Assembly: GCA_017399305.1 (NCBI GenBank)
Contig: JAFQDK010000009.1
Coordinates: 124,001 to 188,000 of the forward strand
Direction: 5' to 3'
Length of the DNA stretch: 64,000 nt
Origin: Clostridia bacterium
Lineage (GTDB): Bacteria > Bacillota > Clostridia > Oscillospirales > CAG-272
The notes beneath the pieces were generated by a model. The model worked only from the letters and a program-made list of their open reading frames with translations, did no database searches and had not been told where the DNA came from. Positions 34,309 to 42,375 of this stretch are shown piece after piece. Position numbers and translations under genes: made by a program. The first letter of the stretch is position 1, and every line of letters starts with the position of its first letter.

Positions 34309-36222
34309 TTATTCAAGTTCAAATGCGCCGGTATAAAGCTGATAGTATGTGCCTTTTTCTGCGATGAGCGCATCGTGGTTACCACGCTCGATGATAACAC
34401 CGTGGTCAAGCACCATAATAACGTCAGAGTTTTTGACTGTGGAAAGGCGGTGAGCGATAACAAATACCGTTCTGCCCTCCATCAGCTTGTCCATGCCGCG
34501 TTGAACAATCGCCTCGGTACGGGTATCGATTGAAGAAGTTGCCTCGTCAAGAATCATAACAGGCGGATCTGCAACGGCGGCTCGTGCGATAGCGATAAGC
34601 TGACGCTGACCTTGCGAGAGATTTGCACCGTTGTTATGCAGCATAGTGTCATATCCGCTTGGAAGACGGGTGATAAAGTCATCTGCACCGGCGAGACGTG
34701 CCGCAGAAATGCATTCTTCATCGGTCGCGTCAAGTCTGCCGTAGCGGATGTTGTCCATTACTGTGCCCGTAAACAGGTTGGTTTCCTGAAGTACGATGCC
34801 TAAAGAGCGGCGAAGATCGCTTTTCTTTATCTTGTTGATGTTGATGCCGTCATAGCGTATTTTGCCGTCGGCGATATCGTAGAAGCGGTTGATAAGGTTG
34901 GTTATCGTGGTTTTGCCTGCGCCTGTCGCGCCTACAAAGGCGACTTTCTGACCGGGGTATGCGTATACCGAAACATTTTTCAGCACGGGCTTGCCTTCCT
35001 CGTACTCAAAGTCGACATCATTAAGACGTACATCGCCCATCAGAGGAGTATACGTCAGCGTGCCGTCATGGTGGGGATGCTTCCAAGCCCACATACCGGT
35101 GCGCTTTTCGGTTTCGGTCATGTTGCCTTCTTCGTCGACCTCAATATTGACAAGGGTAACATATCCGTCGTCTGCTTCCGGCTGCTGATCCATGAGGTCA
35201 AAGATACGCTGTGCACCTGCCATTGCCATTACAATAGAGTTTATCTGCTGTGAAAGCTGGTTTACGTTGCCTGTAAACTGCTTTGTCATGTTGAGAAATG
35301 GAACAACGATGCTTATTGTAAATGCCGCGCCTGAAATAGACAGGTTGGGCGCGTCTGTGAGCAGAAAAATACCGCCGACTGTAGCGCAGATAACATAGAG
35401 GATGTTGCCGATATTCATGATGATCGGACCAAGCATATTTGCGTATGCATGAGCTCTGTAGCTATCCTCGTAGAGCTGGTCGTTTATCTTGTCAAAGCCC
35501 TCGCGGCTCTTATCCTCGTGGCAGAATACCTTGACGACCTTCTGTCCGTTCATCATTTCCTGAATGTAGCCTTCAGCCGCGCCGATAGCCTTTTGCTGGC
35601 GCATGAAGAATTTAGCCGAGCCGCCGCCAATCTTTTTAGAAACAAGCACCATTACACAAACACCTGCAAGCACAACAAGCGTCATCCACACGCTGTAATA
35701 GAGCATGATAGAAAGCACTGTTATAACGATGATAAATGAGTTAAGAAGACTTGGCAGTGACTGCGAAACAAGCTGACGGAGGGTGTCAATGTCGTTTGTA
35801 TAATAGCTCATTATATCTCCGTGCTTGTGAGTGTCAAAGTATTTGATAGGAAGATTCTGCATGCCCTCAAACATCTTGCAGCGAAGCTTTGAGAGAAAGC
35901 CCTGCGTGATATACGCCATTAGCTGTTGGTAGGTTGTAATAAGGATGAGTGAGGCAACATACATGCATGCAAGCAGTATGATTGCGGGGAATATCTTTTC
36001 TGCCGCCGCAGAATAATCTGTCATTCCGTTGCCGACAAATTCGGTGATAACGTCAAGCACAGTTTTTGTGAAGATAGACGGCACTGCCGAAACTGTAGCA
36101 GAAAGGATAATGCATATTGCGGTTATCGGTAGCAGTACAGGATAGCTTTTTAGCAGAAATTTGAATACACGGAGAAGAACTCCCATTTTCATTTTAGGCT
36201 TTTGCATCTGAGGCTTACTCAT
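34309..36222 (-). CDS. ABC exporter subunit with canonical ATPase site
   Basis: 637 residues from ATG 36222, chosen because GGAGGTGACGACA lies just before it and it overlaps the upstream stop (ATGAGTAA). Six membrane helices (about 30-330) precede an ATPase domain. Walker A GATGAGKTTI, signature LSQGQRQLIAIARA, Walker B VMILDEATSSID with the catalytic glutamate, and H-loop IAHRLSTV are complete. An extra insert of about 50 residues (EEGNMTETEKRTGMWAWKHP) lies between membrane and ATPase domains. It pairs with the gene upstream to form a heterodimeric exporter of lipid, peptide or drug type. Confidence 0.93.
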   Translation of the reverse strand: MSKPQMQKPKMKMGVLLRVFKFLLKSYPVLLPITAICIILSATVSAVPSIFTKTVLDVITEFVGNGMTDYSAAAEKIFPAIILLACMYVASLILITTYQQLMAYITQGFLSKLRCKMFEGMQNLPIKYFDTHKHGDIMSYYTNDIDTLRQLVSQSLPSLLNSFIIVITVLSIMLYYSVWMTLVVLAGVCVMVLVSKKIGGGSAKFFMRQQKAIGAAEGYIQEMMNGQKVVKVFCHEDKSREGFDKINDQLYEDSYRAHAYANMLGPIIMNIGNILYVICATVGGIFLLTDAPNLSISGAAFTISIVVPFLNMTKQFTGNVNQLSQQINSIVMAMAGAQRIFDLMDQQPEADDGYVTLVNIEVDEEGNMTETEKRTGMWAWKHPHHDGTLTYTPLMGDVRLNDVDFEYEEGKPVLKNVSVYAYPGQKVAFVGATGAGKTTITNLINRFYDIADGKIRYDGININKIKKSDLRRSLGIVLQETNLFTGTVMDNIRYGRLDATDEECISAARLAGADDFITRLPSGYDTMLHNNGANLSQGQRQLIAIARAAVADPPVMILDEATSSIDTRTEAIVQRGMDKLMEGRTVFVIAHRLSTVKNSDVIMVLDHGVIIERGNHDALIAEKGTYYQLYTGAFELE

Positions 36223-37957
36223 TGTCGTCACCTCCGTGTGTCTGCTGTTCATAGACTTCACGGTAGATTTCGCTCTTTTGCATGAGGTCTTCATGCTTAC
36301 CGACAGCGCTTATCTGTCCGTTGTCCATTACTATTATCATGTCAGCTTCCATTACCGATGCGATACGCTGAGCAATGATTATCTTTGTGGTTTCAGGGAT
36401 GTATTCTGCAAAGCCGCGGCGTATAAGAGCATCGGTCTTTGTGTCTACCGCGCTTGTGGAGTCGTCAAGAATAAGTATTTTTGGTTTCTTGAGAAGTGCG
36501 CGTGCAATGCAAAGGCGCTGTTTCTGACCGCCCGATACATTTGTACCGCCCTGCTCAATGTAGGTGTTGTATCCTTCGGGAAAGCTCTCAACAAAGTCGT
36601 GCGCCTGTGCGAGCTTGCATGCGTGGATAAGGTCTTCGTCGGTTGCGTTTTCGTTACCCCAGCGCAGATTCTCTGCAATAGTGCCGGAGAATAGCAGATT
36701 CTTTTGCAATACCATTGCCACTTCTCCGCGAAGCGTTTCTATGTCGTAATCACGCACATCAACTCCACCTACCTTGACAGTGCCTTCGGTAGCATCGTAA
36801 AGGCGGGGGATAAGCTGAACGAGGGTGGATTTGCTTGAGCCTGTACCACCGATGATGCCAACCGTCATACCGCTTTCGATTCTGAGGTCTATGTCAAAGA
36901 GCGCATTTTTCTTTGCCTCTTTGGAATATTTGAAACAAACATCAGAAAACTCGATAGAGCCATCTGCGACGGTCATCACAGGATTTTCGGGATTGTGAAG
37001 TGTAGGCTTTTCTTCAAGCACTTCAAAGATACGCTTCATTGATTCGCCCGACATGGTTATCATGACGTAGATCATGGAGAGCATCATAAGCTGCATAAGA
37101 ATAGCCACACCGTAGGTAAGCATTGCGGATATCTCACCTACATTGATGTATGTTCCGCCGCTCTCAATTGCGAGCTTTGAGCCTACTATCATCACAAAAA
37201 CCATGTTTAAGTAGATGCAGAACTGCATTATGGGTGAGTTGAGCGCAACGATACGCTCTGCTTTTGTAAAGTCGCCGCAGATATCTTCTGCCGCCGCGCC
37301 GAATTTCTGCTTTTCATATTCTTCGCGCGAGAAGCCCTTTACAACACGCATGCCGCGTACGTTTTCCTCGATTGACTCATTCAAACGGTCGTATTTGCGG
37401 AACACTCTGCGGAAAGCCGGCATAGCCTTGCGACTGACAAGGAAAAGTCCGCTCGCCAGTACAGGGATTATTACCACAAATGATGTCGCAAGTGCGCCGC
37501 CCATTACATATGCCGCAATTATAGAAAAGATAAGCATCAGGGGTGCGCGGATAGCTGTACGGATTATCATCATAAATGACATCTGTGTGTTGGTTACATC
37601 GGTTGTCATTCTCGTTACAAGCGAGGTAGCGGAGAATTTGTCGATGTTCTCAAATGAGAAGTCCTGCACCTGCGAGTATATGTCGCGGCGGAGATTTTTT
37701 GCAAAACCTGTCGATGCTTTTGCACAGGTGACGGCAGCGATACCGCCGCAACACAGAGAGAGCAGTGCCATAACGATAAGCAGTCCGCCGGTTTTGAATA
37801 CGGTGGATAGCTCTGCGCCTGCTTCAATCTGGTTTACCAGATTTGCGGTGATAAACGGAATAAAGGTTTCGATTATCGCTTCGCACACAATAAAAATAAG
37901 CGTCAACAGCGAAGGCGTTTTGTATTCTCTTACGCACGCTGCAAGCCTTTTAAACAT
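36215..37957 (-). CDS. ABC exporter subunit with degenerate ATPase site
   Basis: 580 residues: six membrane helices (about 18-300) and an ATPase domain with Walker A GGTGSSKSTLV, signature VSGGQKQR and H-loop IAQRIASV. Walker B reads ILILDDSTSAVD, so aspartate replaces the catalytic glutamate, and Gln replaces the H-loop histidine. This is the usual sign of the non-hydrolysing partner in heterodimeric exporters such as BmrCD or TM287/288. It is translated first and overlaps its partner by 8 bases. The promoter is at 37996-38024. Confidence 0.93.
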   Translation of the reverse strand: MFKRLAACVREYKTPSLLTLIFIVCEAIIETFIPFITANLVNQIEAGAELSTVFKTGGLLIVMALLSLCCGGIAAVTCAKASTGFAKNLRRDIYSQVQDFSFENIDKFSATSLVTRMTTDVTNTQMSFMMIIRTAIRAPLMLIFSIIAAYVMGGALATSFVVIIPVLASGLFLVSRKAMPAFRRVFRKYDRLNESIEENVRGMRVVKGFSREEYEKQKFGAAAEDICGDFTKAERIVALNSPIMQFCIYLNMVFVMIVGSKLAIESGGTYINVGEISAMLTYGVAILMQLMMLSMIYVMITMSGESMKRIFEVLEEKPTLHNPENPVMTVADGSIEFSDVCFKYSKEAKKNALFDIDLRIESGMTVGIIGGTGSSKSTLVQLIPRLYDATEGTVKVGGVDVRDYDIETLRGEVAMVLQKNLLFSGTIAENLRWGNENATDEDLIHACKLAQAHDFVESFPEGYNTYIEQGGTNVSGGQKQRLCIARALLKKPKILILDDSTSAVDTKTDALIRRGFAEYIPETTKIIIAQRIASVMEADMIIVMDNGQISAVGKHEDLMQKSEIYREVYEQQTHGGDDNE

Positions 37958-37995
37958 AGTAGTTTTTACCTCCGATAGATTTTTGCGTAATATTT

Positions 37996-38024
37996 AGTAT
38001 ACTACATTTTGCATTTTAAATCAA
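37996..38024 (-). promoter_or_regulatory. Promoter for the ABC exporter pair
   Basis: Minus strand TTGATT (38024-38019), 17 bp, TATACT (38001-37996), about 40 bases before the ATG at 37957. Confidence 0.75.
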
Positions 38025-38050
38025 CAAATGTCACTCAAAAAACACAAATA

Positions 38051-38078
38051 AAAATCCGCTTGGATTCAAGCGGATTTT
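38051..38078 (-). terminator. Terminator after murC
   Basis: AAAATCCGCTTG-gatt-CAAGCGGATTTT. On the minus strand it is followed by T-rich sequence just downstream of the murC stop. Confidence 0.85.
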
Positions 38079-38086
38079 AGCAATAA

Positions 38087-39478
38087 TTACAGTCCGAGGC
38101 TTTTTGAAAGATGTGTGATGTTTCCGGCGCCCATGGTGAGAATTATGTCGCCGTCTTTTGCAACAGATTTAAGATACTCAGCAATCTTTTCAAAGCTGTC
38201 AAAGTAAAGGGCGTTCTCGCCGATATCTTCGGCAAGTCCTTCACTTGATACGCCAAGGGTATCTGTTTCACGCGCTGCGTATATATCTGCCATTACAGGG
38301 ATATCGGCAAGGCGCAGTGATTCTACAAATGCATCGTAAAGCCCTTTTGTACGCGAGTATGTGTGTGGCTGGTAAACGCAGATTACGCGCTCGAATCCCA
38401 TCTGACGAACGGTTTTAAGGGTAGCTGCAATTTCCGTGGGATGATGTGCGTAGTCGTCATAAACCTTGGCACCGTTGAGTTCGCCCTTAAACTCAAGGCG
38501 GCGTGATGCGCCATGGAAATTGCCAAGGCCTTTAACAATGAGGTCTGACTTGAGTCCGCAGAGAATACCGCAGGCAGCTGCTGCAAGTGCGTTGTAAACA
38601 TTGTGCTCACCGGAAACTGAGAGCTTTACATGCTTTTTCATGCTGCCGTGGCAGAGATCAAACGATGCGACACCGCCTTCGAATGAAATGTTCTTTGCCA
38701 TGATATCCGCTTCATTTTTCACACCGAATGTAAAGATACTGCCGTTAAAATCTTTTGCCATATCCATTACATCCTCATCATCGGCGTTGAGCACTGCACA
38801 ACCGCATCCGCGTGTCTTTTCGATATATGAACGGAAAGAGCGCTTTACATGGTCGAGGTCGCTGAAATAGTCAACGTGGTCAAGCTCAATGTTGAGTACA
38901 ACGGCAATAGTGGGATAGAAGTCGAGAAATGAATCCATGTATTCACAGGATTCAAAAACAAAGTTTTCTTTTCCGCCGAGGCGATAAGCACCGGCAATAG
39001 AGGAAAGCTCAGCGCCCGAAATTACAGTGGGGTCGGCATTTGCGGCAAGAAATACTTCAGTTGTCATTGAAGTTGCGGTGGATTTTCCGTGCATACCGGA
39101 AAGTCCGACGCGGTTGGTGTAGCTGCGCATAAGGTAGCCGAGGTAGTCGGAACGGGAGATGACGGGAATACCTCTTTCCTTGGCGCGTACAAGCTCAGGC
39201 GTATCTTCACTTACTGCAACGGTGTAAACAAGTGCATCGTATCCGTCAAGTTGTTCTGCCTTGTGTCCCTCGAAAATCTCGATTCCCTCGTTTGCAAGAC
39301 GTGCGGTGATGGGAGAAAGTGTACGGTCTGATCCGCCTACTTTAAAGCCGTGTAAATGTGTAACGTGCGCGAGTGACGACATGGTGATGCCGCCGATGCC
39401 GAGAAAATATACGGCGCTCTTGTTTTCAAGCTTACGTGCGATTTCCTCTGCACCGAAATGTGTATTGTTAACAGCCAT
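38087..39478 (-). CDS. murC: UDP-N-acetylmuramate--L-alanine ligase
   Basis: 463 residues; adds L-Ala to UDP-MurNAc in the cytosol. The N-terminal VYFLGIGGITMSSLAH is the nucleotide-binding loop of MurC, the ATP loop is GLSGMHGKSTATSM (P-loop variant, GKST), and LNIELDHVDYF, SGEHNVYNALAA and YDDYAHHPTEI are diagnostic Mur ligase motifs. GAGG lies upstream of the ATG. It is monocistronic, between its own terminator and the divergent spoVG. Confidence 0.97.
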   Translation of the reverse strand: MAVNNTHFGAEEIARKLENKSAVYFLGIGGITMSSLAHVTHLHGFKVGGSDRTLSPITARLANEGIEIFEGHKAEQLDGYDALVYTVAVSEDTPELVRAKERGIPVISRSDYLGYLMRSYTNRVGLSGMHGKSTATSMTTEVFLAANADPTVISGAELSSIAGAYRLGGKENFVFESCEYMDSFLDFYPTIAVVLNIELDHVDYFSDLDHVKRSFRSYIEKTRGCGCAVLNADDEDVMDMAKDFNGSIFTFGVKNEADIMAKNISFEGGVASFDLCHGSMKKHVKLSVSGEHNVYNALAAAACGILCGLKSDLIVKGLGNFHGASRRLEFKGELNGAKVYDDYAHHPTEIAATLKTVRQMGFERVICVYQPHTYSRTKGLYDAFVESLRLADIPVMADIYAARETDTLGVSSEGLAEDIGENALYFDSFEKIAEYLKSVAKDGDIILTMGAGNITHLSKSLGL

Positions 39479-39581
39479 TTTAAAAAATAACCTCGTTCTT
39501 TTTCAGTCTTATTAATAATATGAATAAAAATGGTTCGGATTTCACATAATTTTACCATAACATTCTGAAAGGAAGATCACT

Positions 39582-39845
39582 ATGGAAATTACAGATGTAA
39601 AAATCAGAAGAACCTTTGAGTCAGCTCCGCTTAAAGCAGTTGCCTCGGTAACATTTGACGGTCAGTTTGCCGTGCATGATATCAAAGTCATCAGCACAGA
39701 AAGCAAGCTTTTTATTGTGATGCCAAGCCGCAAGAATGCAGATGGCTCATATCGCGATATTGCGCATCCGATAAACTCGCCTTTTCGCGGCGAACTTGAA
39801 GAAGCGGTGCTGCGTGCATATGCGGCGGCAGATCCTACTCTATAA
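39582..39845 (+). CDS. spoVG: SpoVG family RNA/DNA-binding regulator
   Basis: 87 residues covering the complete SpoVG core: MEITDVKIRRTFESAPLKAV, ASVTFDGQFAVHDIKVI, then FIVMPSRKNADGSYRDIAHP and INSPFRGELEEAVLRAY. SpoVG proteins bind nucleic acid and affect septation, sporulation and virulence genes; they also occur in non-sporulating species, so the gene alone does not prove sporulation. GAAAGGAAG precedes the ATG. Its last 11 bases overlap the converging XRE gene. Confidence 0.95.
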   Translation: MEITDVKIRRTFESAPLKAVASVTFDGQFAVHDIKVISTESKLFIVMPSRKNADGSYRDIAHPINSPFRGELEEAVLRAYAAADPTL

Positions 39846-40131
39846 GGCTCTGTAAGTATTTGCGGAATTCTGCCTTTTCTTCTTTGGAAAGCTTTTTGTA
39901 AATATCAAGCAGCGAGGATATCTCGTCATCTTCGAGCAGAGCCGATATACCGACGCCAAAGTATTGCGCTATGCGTGAAAGCTTGTCCACCGAGGGAGAA
40001 TTACCCTTGTCAAGGTCGTATAAAAAGTTGCGATTGATACTGCAATCGTCAAGAGTTTGCTTGACAGTGACACCGTGTTTCTGAGCGAGTGCACGGATTC
40101 TGTCCGCTATCTCTTTGCTGGTTTGCGGCAT
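39835..40131 (-). CDS. XRE-family repressor-like protein
   Basis: About 98 residues from ATG 40131, which has GGAGG eight bases upstream; the reading frame is also open further 5'. A helix-turn-helix (EIADRIRALAQKHGVTVKQT, CSINRNFLYDLDKGNSPSVD) is followed by a short helical tail (LLDIYKKLSKEEKAEFRKYL) seen in phage-type Cro/CI proteins. Three near-identical palindromic sites lie in the region upstream of it, one inside a divergent promoter, so it is probably the repressor of the small genes at 40333-40838. Confidence 0.85.
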   Translation of the reverse strand: MPQTSKEIADRIRALAQKHGVTVKQTLDDCSINRNFLYDLDKGNSPSVDKLSRIAQYFGVGISALLEDDEISSLLDIYKKLSKEEKAEFRKYLQSLIE

Positions 40132-40157
40132 AATTTGCCTCCGAAATAAAAAAGTAG

Positions 40158-40254
40158 TTGACATACAGAAATATCTGTGTTATCATATGAATGTAATGCA
40201 GATATTTCTGTTTTTGCTTATATAACCTTATCAAGTATATCACAGATATTTCGG
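40158..40254 (+). promoter_or_regulatory. Divergent control region: promoter and three operator copies
   Basis: Plus-strand promoter TTGACA (40158-40163), 17 bp, TATCAT (40181-40186). The spacer holds ACAGAAATATCTGT (40165-40178). Its reverse-complement form CAGATATTTCTGT occurs at 40199-40211, and ACAGATATTTCGGT at 40242-40254. Sites 1 and 2 are exact inverted copies over 13 bp. A protein bound to site 1 would exclude polymerase; the obvious candidate is the XRE protein encoded divergently. Confidence 0.75.
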
Positions 40255-40332
40255 TATTACAAGAGAAAAAATCAAAAGAAGGGACACTTTATGCACTTTT
40301 TTACCGACACCTCATTTAACGGAGGCACCAGA

Positions 40333-40494
40333 ATGAGCAAAAGACAACTTAAAAGTCGAATTGAAGATCTTTACGGTCGATTGGATGACGAAAATGAAAG
40401 GCGCGAGGAACTGCTTTTCAAGCTGTCACAAACCGAGCGCGCAATAGAGCGGTGGCAATCGTTGCTTGCTGATATGGAGGCACTTTTAAAGTGA
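40333..40494 (+). CDS. Small coiled-coil hypothetical protein
   Basis: About 53 residues (MSKRQLKSRIEDLYGRLDDE, continuing as one charged helix). ATG 40333 is chosen because GGAGG lies 7 bases upstream; an in-frame ATG at 40291 with a weaker AAGGG site would add 14 residues. The heptad-like Leu/Ile spacing suggests a dimeric coiled coil. It overlaps the next gene's start and is under the operator-controlled promoter at 40158. Confidence 0.65.
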   Translation: MSKRQLKSRIEDLYGRLDDENERREELLFKLSQTERAIERWQSLLADMEALLK

Positions 40495-40838
40495 TGACAA
40501 AAGAAAAGCTTTCGTCTTTACGAACACTCAGACGGGAGATAACGCGGACCAAGCAAAGAATAGCAAATCTCAAGCGGCAGTATGGTGAGCGCTCACTTGC
40601 TGTTGTAAAGACGTGCGAGGCGCTTGAAAATTACCTCGCGATTGCACATGCTGAGGAGGCAGAGATTATCGGATACATAAGCAGTATAGAAGATGCACAG
40701 ACAAGAGAGCTTTTCATGCTGCGTTATTATGACTGTGTGTCATCATGGCAACGCATTGCATTTATGGCGGGTGAACATGACGAATCGTATGTGCGTCGTA
40801 AGCATGATGCATATTTAAAGAAAAACGGCGGTCTGTGA
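40494..40838 (+). CDS. Phage-like small regulator (sigma region 4-like C-terminus)
   Basis: About 114 residues (ATG 40494, or GTG 40491). The N-terminal half is a basic coiled coil (LRREITRTKQRIANLKRQYG). The C-terminal part, YISSIEDAQTRELFMLRYYD then SWQRIAFMAGEHDESYVRRK, resembles the helix-turn-helix of sigma region 4-like phage regulators (ArpU, RinA, DUF1492 types). With the neighbouring XRE gene and operators this looks like the remnant of a phage or conjugative-element control module. Its stop lies inside the terminator at 40821. Confidence 0.7.
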   Translation: MTKEKLSSLRTLRREITRTKQRIANLKRQYGERSLAVVKTCEALENYLAIAHAEEAEIIGYISSIEDAQTRELFMLRYYDCVSSWQRIAFMAGEHDESYVRRKHDAYLKKNGGL

Positions 40839-40850
40839 CCGCCGTTTTTT
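40821..40850. terminator. Bidirectional terminator
   Basis: AAAACGGCGGTC-tgt-GACCGCCGTTTTTT. It overlaps the last codons of the plus-strand gene and the end of the converging gene at 40849. Confidence 0.85.
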
Positions 40851-41439
40851 AGATTTTGTCGTTGTACCAACCGTTTGTATAAGCCGCGTCAAAGCCAATC
40901 TGGCCGTTGCGCCTTGCCCAGTCATCAGCATCGGTTGCGCCATGCTGACGCGCCACATAGTCTGCACGCTCACGAGTCCACGTTTTGTTGGCATCGGTAG
41001 CCGGCTGTGAGGACTGATCGTAATCAGGTGTGGTGAGAGGATGCTTGACCATTTCTTCTGCTGTGCCTGCAATGATTAACATGCAGACGTATCCGATGGC
41101 ACCAAGGGTTCCGAATATTCCGTGAAAAATGCCGAGCAGTGCACATACAATAATTGCAGGAGCGTCATGCTGATTTGAGGAAAAGATATTATATGCTATG
41201 CTCACTGCGGTTGAGATACAGATAGTGATAATCATGATCTGTGCATATTCGCTTGCTGATCCGCCGGTAGAAAGATTATAAATCAAAGCTACGACAAGTG
41301 CAATTACTGTGATAACGGTAATTGCAAGTCTTGTACCTTCGAAAAAGCTTATCGCAAATTTTTCACAACAGAATTTGTTTCCTATATCAAAAATCCAGTA
41401 AGCGATAAAAAGAGTGATTCCGATATATATGAGCGGCAT
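40849..41439 (-). CDS. Hypothetical membrane protein
   Basis: 196 residues with four or five hydrophobic helices in the first ~135 residues (IYIGITLFIAYWIF, LAITVITVIALVVALIY, IMIITICISTAVSIAYNIF, IVCALLGIFHGIFGTLGAIG) and a polar C-terminal tail of about 60 residues with WTRERADYVARQHGA. I do not recognise the family. Its ATG overlaps the last base of the upstream gene's stop (TAATG), with GGAGG before it, so the two genes are coupled. Confidence 0.75.
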   Translation of the reverse strand: MPLIYIGITLFIAYWIFDIGNKFCCEKFAISFFEGTRLAITVITVIALVVALIYNLSTGGSASEYAQIMIITICISTAVSIAYNIFSSNQHDAPAIIVCALLGIFHGIFGTLGAIGYVCMLIIAGTAEEMVKHPLTTPDYDQSSQPATDANKTWTRERADYVARQHGATDADDWARRNGQIGFDAAYTNGWYNDKI

Positions 41440-42206
41440 TATAAGTTACCTCCGTTTTGATTGTTTTCCATTATAAACATACCTACAGCGTTTATAAATG
41501 CTTCGATTTCACAGGCGTGGTCCAATGTGACCTTTACTTCGCTGCCGTCAATCATAGTGAAGACGATCTTTGGACACTCTTCACTCGGGTCATTCGGGAA
41601 GAAGATATCTGTAAATTCATTCAGCGGCAGCACGTGTGTGCCTTCATCGTCGATAAAAAGTATGTTCTTTGCAAACACAACTGTTCTCGGCACGCGCGCT
41701 TCATATACAGCTTTGAATGAAGAAAAACGAACGGGATTGTCTTCTGTAAGGGGGAACCCGGCATAGTTGGCGAGTCTTTCTGCGCGGCGCAACATGCCAA
41801 CGTATCGTGCTTCTTTGGGGGAGAAGTAATTTCCGCACACAGCTTCGTCATACCAAAAGAGATCTTTGGGTGATAGATCAAACAGGGCGAAGCCGGTTAC
41901 TTCCAAAATGCTGGTTTTGCCGTTGTTGTGCTCATAGAATTCACCGCAATTGCCAAGGTCGATATTTTTCAACGGTATTATTTGGTAGTACTCCTCGTTC
42001 TTTTCGTTTGAAGTGTAAATGATAAGCTTGTCATCTACTATAACTACCGGATACTCATCTGAGCAAAATAGTATTTTGCTCTTAGGACCAAAAGGTACGC
42101 CTGCATTTTTACAGATGATTGATGTTTTTTCCTCAATTGACATCACTTTTGTCGGGGGCGGTGCACCCTTCTTCTTTTTTGTTTTGAAAATATCGAAAAG
42201 ACTCAT
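41439..42206 (-). CDS. Hypothetical protein with possible PH-like repeats
   Basis: About 255 residues from ATG 42206, chosen for the GGAGGAAAAGTC site before it. A basic N-terminus (FKTKKKKGAPPP) is followed by two stretches with alternating strands and a terminal helix, for example VVIVDDKLIIYTSNEKNEEY and RTVVFAKNILFIDDEGTHVL, then a helix ACEIEAFINAVGMFI. The pattern resembles bacterial PH-like domains, but this is a fold guess. No catalytic motif is visible. It is coupled to the membrane protein downstream. Confidence 0.7.
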   Translation of the reverse strand: MSLFDIFKTKKKKGAPPPTKVMSIEEKTSIICKNAGVPFGPKSKILFCSDEYPVVIVDDKLIIYTSNEKNEEYYQIIPLKNIDLGNCGEFYEHNNGKTSILEVTGFALFDLSPKDLFWYDEAVCGNYFSPKEARYVGMLRRAERLANYAGFPLTEDNPVRFSSFKAVYEARVPRTVVFAKNILFIDDEGTHVLPLNEFTDIFFPNDPSEECPKIVFTMIDGSEVKVTLDHACEIEAFINAVGMFIMENNQNGGNL

Positions 42207-42311
42207 GACTTTTCCTCCTGATTTGTTGTTTATGTGATATAAAACGTGGAGAAAAATACTTTTTCGCATAACAATTTACAAATTTTACATGGTAGCAATT
42301 GTTCAAATATG

Positions 42312-42340
42312 TTGCTTTTGGTTATTTTGTATGTTATAAT
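42312..42340 (+). promoter_or_regulatory. Promoter for the YifB-type gene
   Basis: TTGCTT (42312-42317), 17 bp, TATAAT (42335-42340), 35 bases before the ATG at 42376. GGGAGGGG is the ribosome binding site. Confidence 0.75.
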
Positions 42341-42375
42341 ATATTGATATATTATGCAATTCGGGAGGGGAAGCT

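Noticed and set aside
40491-40838. Complete prophage around the phage-like regulator
   Set aside because: Only a repressor and two small genes are present; no integrase, terminase, capsid or lysis genes flank them.
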